This document shows, piece after piece, positions 6,691 through 15,810 of a DNA stretch of 23,934 nucleotides. Positions within the stretch are counted from its first letter, which is position 1, and each line of letters starts with the position of its first letter. The notes below the pieces were generated by a model. It searched no databases. It was given only the letters and a program-made list of their open reading frames with translations, and was not told the DNA's origin. The position numbers and the translations under genes are program-made. Origin of the DNA: Chara braunii (taxonomy: Eukaryota; Streptophyta; Charophyceae; Charales; Characeae); the NCBI GenBank assembly GCA_003427395.1, contig BFEA01000551.1, positions 810,156 to 834,089 on the forward strand, read 5' to 3'.

Positions 6691-7392
6691 CTGAGTCCTA
6701 TGGGTGCATGTGCGCATCAACATTCTATAATTACTACATGCAGAATCGTGAGGAGGGTATGTATTTAGTCTTTGTCTGTGAGAAAGGGGAGGCCGTAAAA
6801 ACACCCCTTGAGATAGAAGAAGTCGTCCCTAGATGTCCAGACGTTTTCGAGGAGCTTTGTGGAGTTGTTGAGAGAGAGGTGCGTAGAGGACGGACTTACA
6901 GGATGTCTCCAGCGAGTTCGATGAGCTTCGCAGACAACTTAGGGATCTCACAAAGTCACGGAGAAGGGCTAGATCCGGCCTAGTACATCCCCCTACGGTG
7001 CACCAATACTCTTTGTTCCCAAGAAAGGGAGAACCCTTACGATGTGAATTGACTATAGGGGCCTCAATGCCATCGCCGTTAAGAACGCAAAGCCCTTGCC
7101 CCTCACCGATGACCTATTGGACCGAGTGCGGGGATGGTGGTACTTCACCAAGATAGATCCGAAGTTCGGATCCCATTAGATTGCAATCAGGCCTGAGGAT
7201 CATCACAAAACGTTTTTCAAACCAGGTGCAGTCTGTACGAGTTTGTGGTGATGCCTTTTGGACTCTGCAATGCTCCGGGACGTTCCAACACCCTATGAAC
7301 AGGATCTTTCACGACTACTTGAAAAAGTTTATGGTCGTGTACCTCGACGACATTCTTATCTTTAGTAGGACTGTGGAGGAGCATGCCAAAGT
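6691..7392 (+). pseudogene. pol: Reverse transcriptase, N-terminal two thirds (element 1)
   Basis: The linker (GMYLVFVCEKGEAVKTPLEI and on to about 6960) leads into the RT core: IRPSTSPYGAPILFVPKK, then IDYRGLNAIAVKNAKPLP, TKIDPKFGSH, and YLDDILIFSRTVEEH at 7340-7384. The catalytic YLDD (7340-7351) is intact. In-frame stops lie at 6970-6972 (TAG where related RTs have an aromatic residue after KG), 7045-7047 (TGA for the Cys before IDY) and 7177-7179 (TAG for Gln), with a frameshift near 7285. RT similarity ends at about 7392, before the thumb, and no RNase H or integrase follows, so the element is truncated here. Confidence 0.85.
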
Positions 7393-8230
7393 AGGCAAGG
7401 AGAGAATCAAAACACTGACGACATCATGCAAGCTTAACAACTAAGCATCGAGAATGAGCAGATGTCCAAATTGTTAGGGTATCGTTTCAAATTTTTCGGA
7501 CTTGATACAAATTGGGTAAACGCAAGATCATTCTAGCAGCACCAGCCTTCCCACTCTCATCCTTAGTTTTCTGATTTTCTTCTGATGCAGGGTTATTTGA
7601 ACATCTCTCTTTCCTATTGGAGCCCTTCTCTTGGGGTTTTCATCACTAGCATAAAACATATAACTGAGAGGAACGATGAAAGAAGGAATTGATTTCTTCA
7701 TAACAGACATGCGGCAATGACCCAGGAACATGTTATGAGCCTTTCTTAAGCCACAAGCGCCTTTTTTTAACTACCAGTTCACATGAGCCTAAGTTGACAA
7801 AGCTGCCTTCCAAGGCTTGCGAGCTTGTAAGTGTGCCTTTTCTAAGTGGCCTGCGGCTTTTGCTACCGGCCCAGGCCCAAACCGAAACACTCTTACCGTG
7901 TAAACTGGTAGGAGCAGTACTCTGCTTTGAGTGAACTTGCGATTCTAGTTTCATGAAATTGCACACACCCAAAAGGTCGGCAATATCTTCCACAAGTGCA
8001 AAAGCGTATAGAGTCCATACACATAGGCTAACTGTGGCCCTGATCTCAGTCAGGAAATAGTCGGAATTTGAAGCCTGAAGTCTTCAACACTTATGCTTAA
8101 TCCTGACGTAATCTCGTTTAACCACGTCTAAGACTAAAGTGGACCAGATAGCAGACTAACAATATCTACTAATTCTAGTATTGACAACTAGTTGACAATT
8201 TTATATAGAAGACGACGACCAGCTATAAAA
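7393..8230. other. Unassigned spacer after truncated element 1
   Basis: I see no RT, RNase H or integrase similarity here. Two consecutive minus-strand frames (7733-7993 and 7528-7731) are listed separately as a weak candidate. From 8000 to 8230 the sequence is moderately AT-rich and carries nothing I can identify. Confidence 0.4.
7528..7993 (-). CDS. Unidentified reading frames, possible decayed gene or exon piece
   Basis: Two abutting minus-strand frames encode 86 aa (starting MEDIADLLGVCNFMKLE) and then 67 aa (starting MFLGHCRMSVMKK), offset by one frame around 7732. Composition is less repetitive than in the surrounding DNA: Ser/Lys-rich without coiled-coil or membrane segments. In the third frame the end of the stretch reads as a Lys/Glu/Asn-rich linker. 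I recognise no domain. It may be an exon or pseudogene of a host gene, part of another repeat, or chance. There is no clear splice site or promoter. Confidence 0.15.
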
Positions 8231-8500
8231 GACAGAGTGGTAAGAGAAGCTAATAACCATGACCCGCTAGGCTACCAGAGTGGCCCGGGGTCACTTGCCC
8301 GACCGGGTAAAAAAGAATAAAAAATAAAAAAATAAAAAAAATATTTTTAAAATTTAATTTTTATTCTAAATTTGGTGAGGAATTTCGATGTAACCCTGAG
8401 GCAAAAGTTGTTCAGTTTAGTTTTCTGCATAACATAGTTTTTTTTTTTTTTTTATTGGATTCTGTTTTTTTTTGTTTTTTTTTTGCTGGGACCTTCCCTG
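8231..8500. repeat. A-rich then T-rich low-complexity tract
   Basis: A CCGG-rich patch (8267-8310) is followed by a run of AAAAT-type repeats (8308-8365) and then by T runs at about 8437-8454 and 8466-8484. It has no gene-like features. The A-rich tail after a GC-rich patch could mark the 3' end of a retroposed sequence, but no source is recognisable. Confidence 0.55.
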
Positions 8501-8931
8501 GTCCTTGCACGGCCTGGCCATCCGGGACCCAGGCGGCCCGGCTGGTAGCCTAGATGACCAGTGTAATCACATGAATACTGTCGGAGCAGAAACCCTTACA
8601 AGGGTATCTGCTCGGTATTTTGAATGTCGGACACGGACATTTTTGACTTGATGAGGCTGACGCGTTTGCCGGAAGTTTATTCAGACCTGAATTATGACTG
8701 AGAGGTTAAAACTTTTTTTTTAATTCAAATTCGGATGTGTGTTGGCATTCGAGAATGGTGATGTGACTGGATCTATTCCGTTTCCGACGAGGCCGCGTGG
8801 GTATGCGGCAGGTGAAACAGTAAATCTTGACCAATTTTTTTTATAAGGTCGCGCAGCTGTACAGCCGCGCGATTCAGGCCCTAAGTAGGTTGAAAAGAAC
8901 GGTCGCACTGGGGTTTGACTCGTGGGGTTTG

Positions 8932-9030
8932 CGGCTCGCGGGGTTTGACTCCGCACTGAGGGGGAGAAATAGGGAGCCTACTTTTTTTTTTTAATTCTTC
9001 GGCTCGCGGGGTTTGACTCCGCACTGAGGG
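8932..9030 (+). repeat. 31-bp direct repeat flanking a short spacer
   Basis: The 31-bp word beginning CGGCTCGCGGGGTTTGACTC occurs identically at 8932-8962 and 9000-9030. A partial third copy (GGGGTTTGACTCGTGGGGTT, from 8910) precedes it. The 37 bp between the two full copies include a short T run (8981-8992). The arrangement resembles local tandem duplication. Confidence 0.8.
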
Positions 9031-9197
9031 CCGGGAGGCCGATGCTGTGGCCTACCCGATTGAGTGACTGATCGGCCTGTGGATGGTCGGCCAACCACGA
9101 GAAAAGGGCAAGCAGGCGGAGCCTGCTAAGCCATAGGTTTGCGGTATACTAGGGACATGCTCTTCATATTGCAGAGCAGCTCCTCCCACTTCCGTGG

Positions 9198-9287
9198 TAG
9201 GAGCTAGCCCAGTAGGTAACATAGGGAGCTCGCATGCAGCCGATGTAGGGATCGAACTCTGCCCCGGCCTACTGGGCCTAGCTCCTA
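9198..9287. repeat. 20-bp inverted repeat, 51-bp spacer
   Basis: TAGGAGCTAGCCCAGTAGG (9198-9216) is the reverse complement of 9268-9287 apart from one extra base in the right arm. The spacer contains ATCGAACTC, which on the minus strand resembles the B box of a tRNA-type promoter. It could be a small foldback element. Confidence 0.7.
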
Positions 9288-9390
9288 ATGGCCGAAGTGA
9301 CTTTACCGCGGTCGAATTCCGGCTGCACGATCTTCGAGATCGAGCGGCTGAAATCCGCCACGTGGATTTACAGTGACCACTGCGCTAGGA
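9245..9390 (-). promoter_or_regulatory. Possible tRNA-type internal promoter (A and B boxes), SINE-like
   Basis: On the minus strand TAGCGCAGTGG (9387-9377) fits the RNA polymerase III A box, and AGTTCGATCCC (about 9258-9248) fits the B box (GGTTCGANTCC). A weaker B-like word lies at 9320-9310. The 120-bp gap between the good boxes is much longer than in tRNA genes, no cloverleaf is evident and no T-run terminator follows closely. It may be a decayed tRNA-derived SINE or chance. Confidence 0.2.
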
Positions 9391-9525
9391 TGTGGATTCG
9401 AATGATGCTGCTGGTGGAGGTCCTGTTGGAGGAAGAGGATCGAGGTGTTGGCGGTCTGCAAGACAGTGGAGTCAGGAGCGAGGCGGCCATAGCTGACGCA
9501 GAGGGCGTTCTGCCTCAGCGTTAGG

Positions 9526-9585
9526 CTGGCGCTGCGCCAGTGGGATTGCCCCTACGGCCACTTCGTGGAACCAGGGCTTTGCCCT
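9526..9585. repeat. Three successive small hairpins
   Basis: CTGGCGCTGCGCCAG (9526-9540, 7-bp arms), CCACTTCGTGG (9558-9568) and AGGGCTTTGCCCT (9573-9585) follow one another within 60 bp. The preceding GGCGGCCATAGC word (about 9483) recurs in the LTR-like sequences of this window, so this may be an LTR relic. Confidence 0.55.
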
Positions 9586-9806
9586 AGGCTGGTTGCGGTG
9601 GTGCAGCAGGTTGAACCTCCTTTTGAGTGGGGTTATGCTGTCGAAGTGCGGACGTGTCAGCGCTACTTTTCTATATGTTTTGGGAGGTGCTACTCGATCG
9701 GCGTCACGACAACGGCGGTACATCCGATGGGACCTTGCTGCTGAAAATTTTTGGTGCATCGGCAACATTACTTTTGGGGGAAAGTGCTGCCGAAAAATTT
9801 GCAGGG

Positions 9807-10006
9807 GGGTGGTATTGTTGGGCAACTCTGGTACCGGTTTTGACGGTGCGGCGGGCGGGGGGTGGTATTGTTGGGCAACTCTGGTACCGGTTTTGGACCC
9901 TTCCGTTGTGGTGCTGTCTCTTATACACATCTAGATGTGTATAAGAGACAGGTTGTGGTGTGCGAGCGGGGGGTGGTATTGTTGGGCAACTCTGGTACCG
10001 GTTTTG
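9807..10006 (+). repeat. Three copies of a 36-bp repeat
   Basis: A 36-bp unit starting GGGTGGTATTGTTGGGCAAC and ending CTGGTACCGGTTTTG is present without a mismatch at 9807-9842, 9860-9895 and 9971-10006. Copies 1 and 3 share the same downstream ACGGTGCGGCG. The Nextera adapter lies between copies 2 and 3; without it and its 9-bp duplication the last interval shrinks by 47 bp to a size close to the first. Confidence 0.9.
9905..9960. other. Nextera (Tn5 mosaic-end) junction adapter scar
   Basis: CTGTCTCTTATACACATCT (9914-9932) is followed immediately by its reverse complement AGATGTGTATAAGAGACAG (9933-9951). Each is the 19-bp Tn5 mosaic end used in Nextera kits; back to back they form the mate-pair junction adapter. 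The flanking 9 bases are an exact direct repeat, GTTGTGGTG at 9905-9913 and 9952-9960, the size of the duplication Tn5 makes. The sequence is therefore a library artefact, not genome. Peptides predicted across it (SYTHLDVYKRQ, MCIRDS) are known contaminant signatures. Confidence 0.97.
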
Positions 10007-10009
10007 ACG

Positions 10010-10900
10010 GTGCGGCGAGCGGTAGTCCCACATTTTTTTTCTGAGGTGTGTGGCGGTGTTGGAGCATTCGGGGGGATCCGGAGGTGGTATGGGTGCTGAT
10101 GCACATTTTTGGCCGAGTTGAAGTGTGGCTTTTGTAGAACACTGCGGGATTATTTTTCTTATTACGGTTCAGCGGGTGTCGTTGACATCTGAGGCAGATG
10201 GAACGAATGACACCATGTTTGCAGGAACCGTGGGGTTAGTTGGGACCATGCGACACAGTGCTTGGACCCATGAGAGTACTTGGAGGAGTGTGCGTGCGCG
10301 GTGCAGAATAGTCATTAGGGCACACGACACATGCACATTTCACACGGGGCCGCTTTTACTTTTTTTGTGGCGCACAAAGCGAGTGGTGTTGGTGTTTGGA
10401 ACCACCCAGTGTTGTGGTCGAGAGTATGGGACCACCTTGAATCATTTTGAGATCGAGTGGGACCAACTTGAGGGTCAAGATTTTGAGCGTGAGCCGATTG
10501 TATTTCCCATGTTTGGGACCATCTGGTGCAGACGCGGTGTGGATCTGCGAGTTGGTTTGGAGTAGTCCTTGGAGGTTTTGGTGTGGTTGGAACTGCAGTT
10601 GGGACTGCGTTGGGACTGATCAGGATGTTGGGCCGCATGTTTTGGACTTCAAAGGCCAATATTTTCTATTTGGATGATATATTACTCGGTTTTCTAGAGT
10701 GAGCCAGATCGAACTTCACTCGAGGTCAGTTGTTTGACTCAGATTTCCCTTTTTCCAGTGTGAACCCACTCTTGCTTGACCCTGTTCATTGACTGTTCAT
10801 TGAAAAGGCAAAGAAAATGTAGATTTGCATGTGAATGGTGAGGTCTGACTTTAGGTGTGGGATTTTTTGTTAGTCTTTTCCAACTTCTTTATATAATCGC
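10010..10900. other. Unassigned G/T-rich spacer
   Basis: The plus strand is rich in TGGGACCA/TGGAACCA-type words (for example near 10232, 10396, 10430, 10460 and 10516), giving a loosely repetitive texture. One frame (10125-10565) stays open for 146 codons, but it is rich in Trp, Cys and Arg with no recognisable domain and is overlapped by an equally open frame on the other strand. I regard it as repeat DNA. It could be the 5' LTR or leader of element 2, whose gag piece starts just after. Confidence 0.45.
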
Positions 10901-10904
10901 AAAT

Positions 10905-11240
10905 GGAAACCAGGAGGAGGTGGCAGATATGTCCCATGTTGTAGAGGAGACTCCTGAGGGAGGAGTCCTAGCTACAGCAACAGGAAAGTCTAAGGTGGTT
11001 GGCAGACGTAGGGGCGGCCAACAAAAGAGTTAGGGTAAGGACCCCAACGCACCCCCTTCGGGTCAAAGCGAGTTTAAGGGAGGATGTGTTGTGTGACCAA
11101 TATGTTTGTGGCACCTGCATTAACTCTAGCTAGTACGATCACACTCACGCGGGATGCAAGAACAAGAAGGTGACCACGAAGGTGCCGTCCACGATTGGTC
11201 AGGTAGCATCTTAATCCCATACGAGTACTTCTGCGAGTGG
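10905..11240 (+). pseudogene. gag: Gag nucleocapsid fragment of element 2
   Basis: An acidic stretch (ADMSHVVEETPEGGVLA in one frame) matches the acidic part of element 1 Gag (GEDTEVEGATKTSEGGVVV). After a frame change the sequence SLREDVLCDQYVCGTCINSS, stop, YDHTHAGC occupies about 11077-11160. This is a CCHC knuckle in which the second Cys is Ser, the following Gly is Ser and a Gln is TAG. KNKKVTTKVPSTIG follows, as in element 1. Similarity ends near 11240, where the strand of homology flips. The 5' two thirds of gag are missing. Confidence 0.65.
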
Positions 11241-11955
11241 GAGGCAACAATACTACAACTCTCTAGAAATGGGCGGTAATAACCCATCATCCCCAAGAAA
11301 GACCTTACCTTAGTCACAGACCGAGGTCGTGGCCACTCCCTAATACTAGCCACCTTCGCATCTTTGGGCCTAAGACCGTCCGCGGAAATTTCATGACCCA
11401 AATATAAGACCTTGATGCGACCAAACTCACATTTTCTCCAAGTTAATCTTATACTGGTGCTGCCAAAGGAGACCAAGCACACTATGAAGGTGTTTGCGCG
11501 TGCTCCTCGACGGTCTTACTGAAGATAAGTATGTCATCGAGATACACAATGATAAACTTATCTAAGTAACTATGAAAAATCTTGCTGGAATATATCCGAT
11601 GCATTGCACAAACCAAAAGCATCACCATAAACTTGTATAGACAATACGGGTTTGGAATGTGGTTTTGCGTTGATCTTCATGTCGTATCTGGATTTGATGG
11701 TATCCATACTTTAGATCTATCTTCAAAAAGTACTTACATCCCTGCATTCTCTCCAATAGGTCGCTGGTGCGGGGTAGAGGCTCGGTGTTCTTAACTGTGA
11801 TGGCATTGAGGCCTCTATAATCAATGCACATCCTCAAGGATTCCCCTTTCTTTGAAACAAATAGGACCGGTGCACCGTAGGGAGATGTACTAGGCCAGAT
11901 TCATCCCTTCCCCGTCAACTTTTTTAGTTGTCGGCGAAGTTCATCCAACTCCTCA
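11240..11955 (-). pseudogene. pol: Reverse transcriptase of element 2, in the inverted block
   Basis: Reading down the minus strand: ELDELRRQLKKLTGKG, a TGA (11903-11901) where relatives have an aromatic residue, then STSPYGAPVLFVSKK, MCIDYRGLNAITVKNTEPLP, LKIDLKYGYHQI, then a frameshift near 11640, an intact YLDDILIFSKTVEEH (catalytic YLDD at 11544-11533), and after another shift KCEFGRIKVLYLGHEIS and VRSFLGMMGYYRPFLESCSI. The order is palm, fingers, then the connection leading to RNase H. It breaks off at about 11240 just before the RNase H entry sequence, which resumes on the plus strand at 12822. Several frameshifts make it inactive although the metal-binding residues of RT are kept. Confidence 0.85.
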
Positions 11956-12815
11956 GAGGCTATCCTATAGATCCTTCCCTTTGACACTTCTATTGCGTGA
12001 ACAACGTCTCTTTCTACAACCACTATAGGCTCTTGAAAAGGGTATGGATATTGAGCGACAACTCTTTGTATCTCTAGGGGTGTTTTAACGGCCTCCCCTT
12101 TCTCGGAGACAAACACTAAGTACATGCCCTCCCCACGGTTTGTTTATAGTAATTGTAGAATGATTGAGCGCACATGCAACCATACGAGTCCACTACCCTA
12201 TGAGCACTGCACTTCCTAAGGCTAACGATCCTACCATCAAGCAACATTTGCTTCAGCAAATTCCGGTCCCAGTCAAACTGGAGCTTGACAACCTTGAGGT
12301 AGAACATAGCTAACAACATATCAAAGGGCAAGTCATCGCTGGCCAGGAACAAAATCTTATGATTTAGTTAATCTCCTCCATAGGAGAAGGTACAAACTAC
12401 GTCCTTGACAAAGTCCCCTACAACCATGCGGTGCTTGTTGGCTAGAGACTAAAGTAGACTCTACAACTCTACTTAGCCTCTGCACGTCCCCTAAGCGCAA
12501 TCTCTCAATGTAGGCGCGAATGATAGAGTTCCTAGAAGAGCTACTGTCTATGAAGGCACCAACCTTTCCGCCCCTACACTTACTTCTACAACAAAATGTT
12601 CTTGCTTTGGGACTCTTAGCCATTGCCACCGAGGAATTTAGTGGGTCCTTTTGCGACCACTCCTAACTCCTCTAAGGCTTCAACCACATCCAATGAACAA
12701 AGCATCATTTGGTCCGGATCTGTCTGGGGGATGACTAAAGAGCCAAAAGCTTCGGCCATCTGCTGGAATAGCGAGGGATCATCTACAACTCCAGCCTAAG
12801 TAGAAGCAACTACTG
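11956..12815 (-). pseudogene. Protease and linker region of element 2, in the inverted block
   Basis: Minus-strand frames 12629-12357 and 12352-12116 carry the retropepsin-like module: KVGAFIDSSSSRNSI (the D-[ST]-G motif has become D-S-S), then DLPFDMLLAMFYLKVVKLQF, which matches LPADMLLGMYYLEVAKSQF in element 1. The linker MYLVFVSEKGEAVKTPLEI follows (12125 down). Upstream of the protease, 12815 to 12640, the linker between gag and protease is recognisable and collinear with 6074-6240 of element 1. Frameshifts separate the pieces. Loss of the Gly in the active-site triplet predicts an inactive enzyme. Confidence 0.75.
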
Positions 12816-12821
12816 CTTCTG

Positions 12822-13542
12822 CTGGTCGGATGCCCGTGGGAGTGGACAGATGATTGCGAGAGATCCTTCAAGCGGTTGAAGTATGATCTCACGCATCACG
12901 AGGTCTTGCAGCTGTTCGATCCTGAGAAGCCTTTCATTGTTACAACCAATGCGAGCCAATATGACATTGGCGCTGCAGGAACACGAGGGGAAGAAATTGA
13001 GGCCGATTGAGTACATGAGTAAGAAGATTCCCTCCCATAAATTGGCCAAATCCACGTATGAGTGCGAGCTCTACGCCCTCTACAAGGCCTTGACACACTG
13101 GAGGCACTATCTCTTGGGAAGATTCTTCATAGTGAGATCTGACCATAAGACCCTCCGATGGATCAAGACGCAGCTCACACTCTCCAATGCCCTCAAAAGG
13201 TGGACTGAAGTCATTGACCAATATGAATTCCGCGTAGAGCATCTGAGGGGTGAGTACAACAAGGTTGCAGATGCTCTATCACGAAGGGAAGATTACTTGG
13301 GCGCGTTGATCATGGAGCTTGGGCTATCTCACAATATGACTCAATCGCTGGTGGACGCCTACAAGGAAGACGCACTAATGACAGACATCATATGCAATCT
13401 CGAGGCCAAAAACAAGGTCACTTCTGATGAGTTTGTGGGGGTGGATGGTTTGCTGTCCTTGAGAAGGCTGGAAATAAAAGACTTTGTCTGCCGAGTAAAG
13501 AGTCTCTGCATAGTCTGTTTCTCAGCGAGTGTCATGATGTGA
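12822..13542 (+). pseudogene. pol: RNase H domain and linker of element 2
   Basis: PWEWTDDCERSFKRLKYDL starts the connection to RNase H, followed by FIVTTNASQYDIGA, a frameshift near 12975, IEYMSKKIPSHKLAKSTYE, CELYALYKALTHWRHYLLG and RSDHKTLRWIKTQ, then VADALSRREDY. In Ty3/gypsy RNase H the acidic residues lie in D-A-S, E-L-Y-A-L and S-D-H. Here the first Asp is Asn (AAT at 12948-12950), while Glu and the last Asp are kept. The 219-codon frame runs into the integrase N-terminal region out of frame and stops at 13542. It would degrade the RNA strand during reverse transcription if intact. Confidence 0.85.
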
Positions 13543-14377
13543 CCAGACACTTTGGTTACAAGAAGACATCAGTGAATTTAGTGCAAAGGTTTTGGTGGCC
13601 CAATATGTTAGAGGATGCTAAGCATTCTGTTGAGACCTTCCAGGCTTGTCAGCGCGTAAACCTCGGACACAAGCATCTCTAGGACTAATCAATCCCTTAC
13701 TCATTTCCACCGGTCTGGGACAGAGTCTGTCCATGGACTTCATGGACACCCTCGTGACCAGCAAGAGTGGCAAGAGACACATTTTTGTCATAATGGACAG
13801 GTTTTCAAAGTACGCTAGACTGGTTGCTATGCCTGAACAGCAAAGACTGAACACATGATTCAGATTGTTCATGGATGATTGGCTACGTGACTTTGGATTG
13901 CAAAGGTCCATAGTAAGTGACAGAGATGTCCGCTTTACAAGTAAGTTGTGGAAGAAGGCGGCCGAGCAGATGGGTTCCCAACTGCAGATGACTTCAGGTA
14001 ATCATCTTGAAGCCAACAGCCAGGCGGAGCAGATGAACGATGTGGTGCATCACTTGCTCAGGCACTATATTAAGCCGAGCCAAGATGACTGGGATGAGAA
14101 GTTACCTCTCATTGCCAGTCTGTACAATATCGCTGTCCAAAGCACCACGGGTATGTCTCCCAACCAGCTGCATCTTGGTTGGAAGCCTTGGTCTGCTCTT
14201 GATTTCCTCCTACCTGAAATTAAGCCCACAACAGCTCCTGGCAGCATAAAGTTTGTTGTCCAGTATGACAAACTGCTGCAACATGTTGTTGAGCAGAGTT
14301 AAAAAATCTCAAGATGCAATGATTTCATCTGTGAACAGGCACAGAAGGTCATCTAACTTGCAGGTTGGGGAGAGGGT
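13521..14377 (+). pseudogene. pol: Integrase zinc-binding and catalytic core of element 2
   Basis: The N-terminal zinc region reads CHDVTRHFGYKKT...RFWWPNML...VETFQACQR in one frame (13524-13660). It keeps the two His but has Phe for the first Cys of the usual C-x2-C pair. After a frameshift the core has the triad Asp (13736-13738, SMDFMD), Asp (13919-13921, VSDRDVRF) and Glu (14027-14029, NSQAEQMN). Spacing is D-x60-D-x35-E, typical of gypsy integrases. One TGA (13856-13858) interrupts it. The frame ends at 14302, and a further frameshift leads to the C-terminal domain. All three catalytic residues survive in a protein that can no longer be made whole. Confidence 0.88.
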
Positions 14378-14848
14378 TTGGGTAAGTCGTCAAAATTTGG
14401 ACAGGAGATAAACATCTCTAGGAAATTAATGCCACAGTACTTTGGGCCTTGGGAAGTCCTAGATGTAGTAGGGAATGATCCTGATGGTACCTCCTACGCC
14501 ATATGTATTCCTGGAGACCTACGGACTTATCCTGTATTTCATGCATCTGAGCTTGCACGATTCTCTAAGACTAGTCAATTTCCTTCACGACGATCTACGC
14601 TGCCCCACACCATGGATGGACACGTGGACATCGACGACATCGTGGAACACAGAGACATGCCTGTTCCGAAGCCTGTTGGCAGAGGAAGACCGCCAAAACC
14701 TCAGTGGGAGTACAAGGTCAGATTCAGGCATCATACAAACCCTAAAGAAGATCAGAGGTTCCCAAACGAGGAGCTGATGAAGACAGTGCCTCAGATCGTG
14801 TCCTACTATGAGAAAAGATTTCTCAAGAGGAAAGGTCAAGTGCAGTAA
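14378..14848 (+). pseudogene. pol: Integrase C-terminal and chromodomain-like tail of element 2
   Basis: The frame contains the GPY/F-type module (LMPQYFGPWEVLDVVGNDPD, then TSYAICIPGDLRTYPVFHAS), a linker with HVDIDDIVEHRDMPVPKPVG and an Arg/Pro-rich RGRPPKPQ, then a chromodomain-like strand (WEYKVRFRHHTNPKEDQRFP) and a helix (PQIVSYYEKRF) before TAA. Chromodomains in this position bind histone marks and direct integration in chromoviruses. Element 3 has the same layout with 'QYKVRFTYQEPKDDRWF'. The aromatic cage residues are only partly recognisable, so a chromodomain or chromoshadow-like fold is inferred. Confidence 0.8.
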
Positions 14849-14874
14849 GGACTTTTTAGAGGACTGTCGAAGCA

Positions 14875-14889
14875 ATGGAGGAGGGAGTG
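14875..14889 (+). promoter_or_regulatory. Polypurine tract of element 2
   Basis: The purine-rich ATGGAGGAGGGAGTG lies 27 bp after the integrase stop and directly before a TG that opens GC-rich LTR-like sequence. Element 3 has a matching GGCGGGAGTG on the other strand after its integrase. In gypsy elements this tract primes plus-strand DNA synthesis at the 3' LTR border. The exact border (14888 or 14890) is uncertain. Confidence 0.6.
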
Positions 14890-15810
14890 TGAGGATCAGA
14901 GCCCCTCCCAACGGCCCTCAGGTCAAAATATATGCAGGGGCCCATTTTCGGTGGTCGGGCTGGCCTGGGCCCGGCGTGAAGTGGCTCAGACACGGTGGAC
15001 CTGTGTGACCGCACCCCTTTTGAAGCCGTGAGATCACGACGTGGCCTAGAGCCTACCAGCCAACGGGAGAGCTGTGAACAGCAGCTGCCACGTTGTGCAG
15101 TTCGGGCCCTCTAACGAATTCAGGCCCAGGGCACTATCTGAGAAGGCCCTGGGCGCAGACACTGGGAAAGGCCACCAGCCTACGGGGAACAACGCGCAGG
15201 TTGCCACTTTCCAGATAGGAAAGGGATTGCCGCCAGAGAACGGGATTCTTCCTGGAGGCCTTGTTGACCACGCTGTTAGTTTGCTGCACGACGTAGACCT
15301 CTTGCCTGGGCACGCACGGGAACTGGAAGGAAGCTGCTGGCGAGCAACGAGTGAAGAAGCCATAGCCGGGATGCTCTCACAGGTTGCCGGTGGAGATGGT
15401 AGTGGTCCCGGGCATGGTGGACAGCCTGTGGATGTGGGAAGTCAGGAGATGAGCAAGGGGGAGAGAAGGACGTACCCGGTGTGTTATGGAGGTCTGCAAG
15501 GGCGACGTCTTCATGAACATCGGTCTGCTGCTGACGTGCTTCCAGTAGCATTTCGTAGTGTAGGCTAGTTTAGGTGTTGTAGGATATTAGACTGGGCGCC
15601 TGGGGCCATACAGGGGAGCGACATTGGATGCATTGTGATGGCGGAGAGTTTGGGGCTGACATTGACAATTGAGTTCATTGCTTTGCTCTTATTTGGTGTG
15701 TGACTTGGTGTTCTGCTTTCTGTTCGACACACGACTATCTGGCTTTCAACGTGATGATGCAATTTGGATATCTGTCATTCGCTCTCGCTCATTTTCCTTG
15801 CAGGTGTACT

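Noticed and set aside
9472-10142. Reading frames containing SYTHLDVYKRQ, MCIRDS or LSLIHI peptides
   Set aside because: These peptides are translations of the Nextera mosaic-end adapter at 9914-9951, so the frames are library artefacts.
10125-10565. 146-codon plus-strand frame as a gene
   Set aside because: No recognisable domain, Trp/Cys/Arg-rich from G/T-rich DNA, and a minus-strand frame is open across most of the same interval.
15074-15568. 164-codon plus-strand frame as a gene
   Set aside because: It lies within the LTR-like sequence of element 2, and part of it is collinear with non-coding sequence near 1150-1390.
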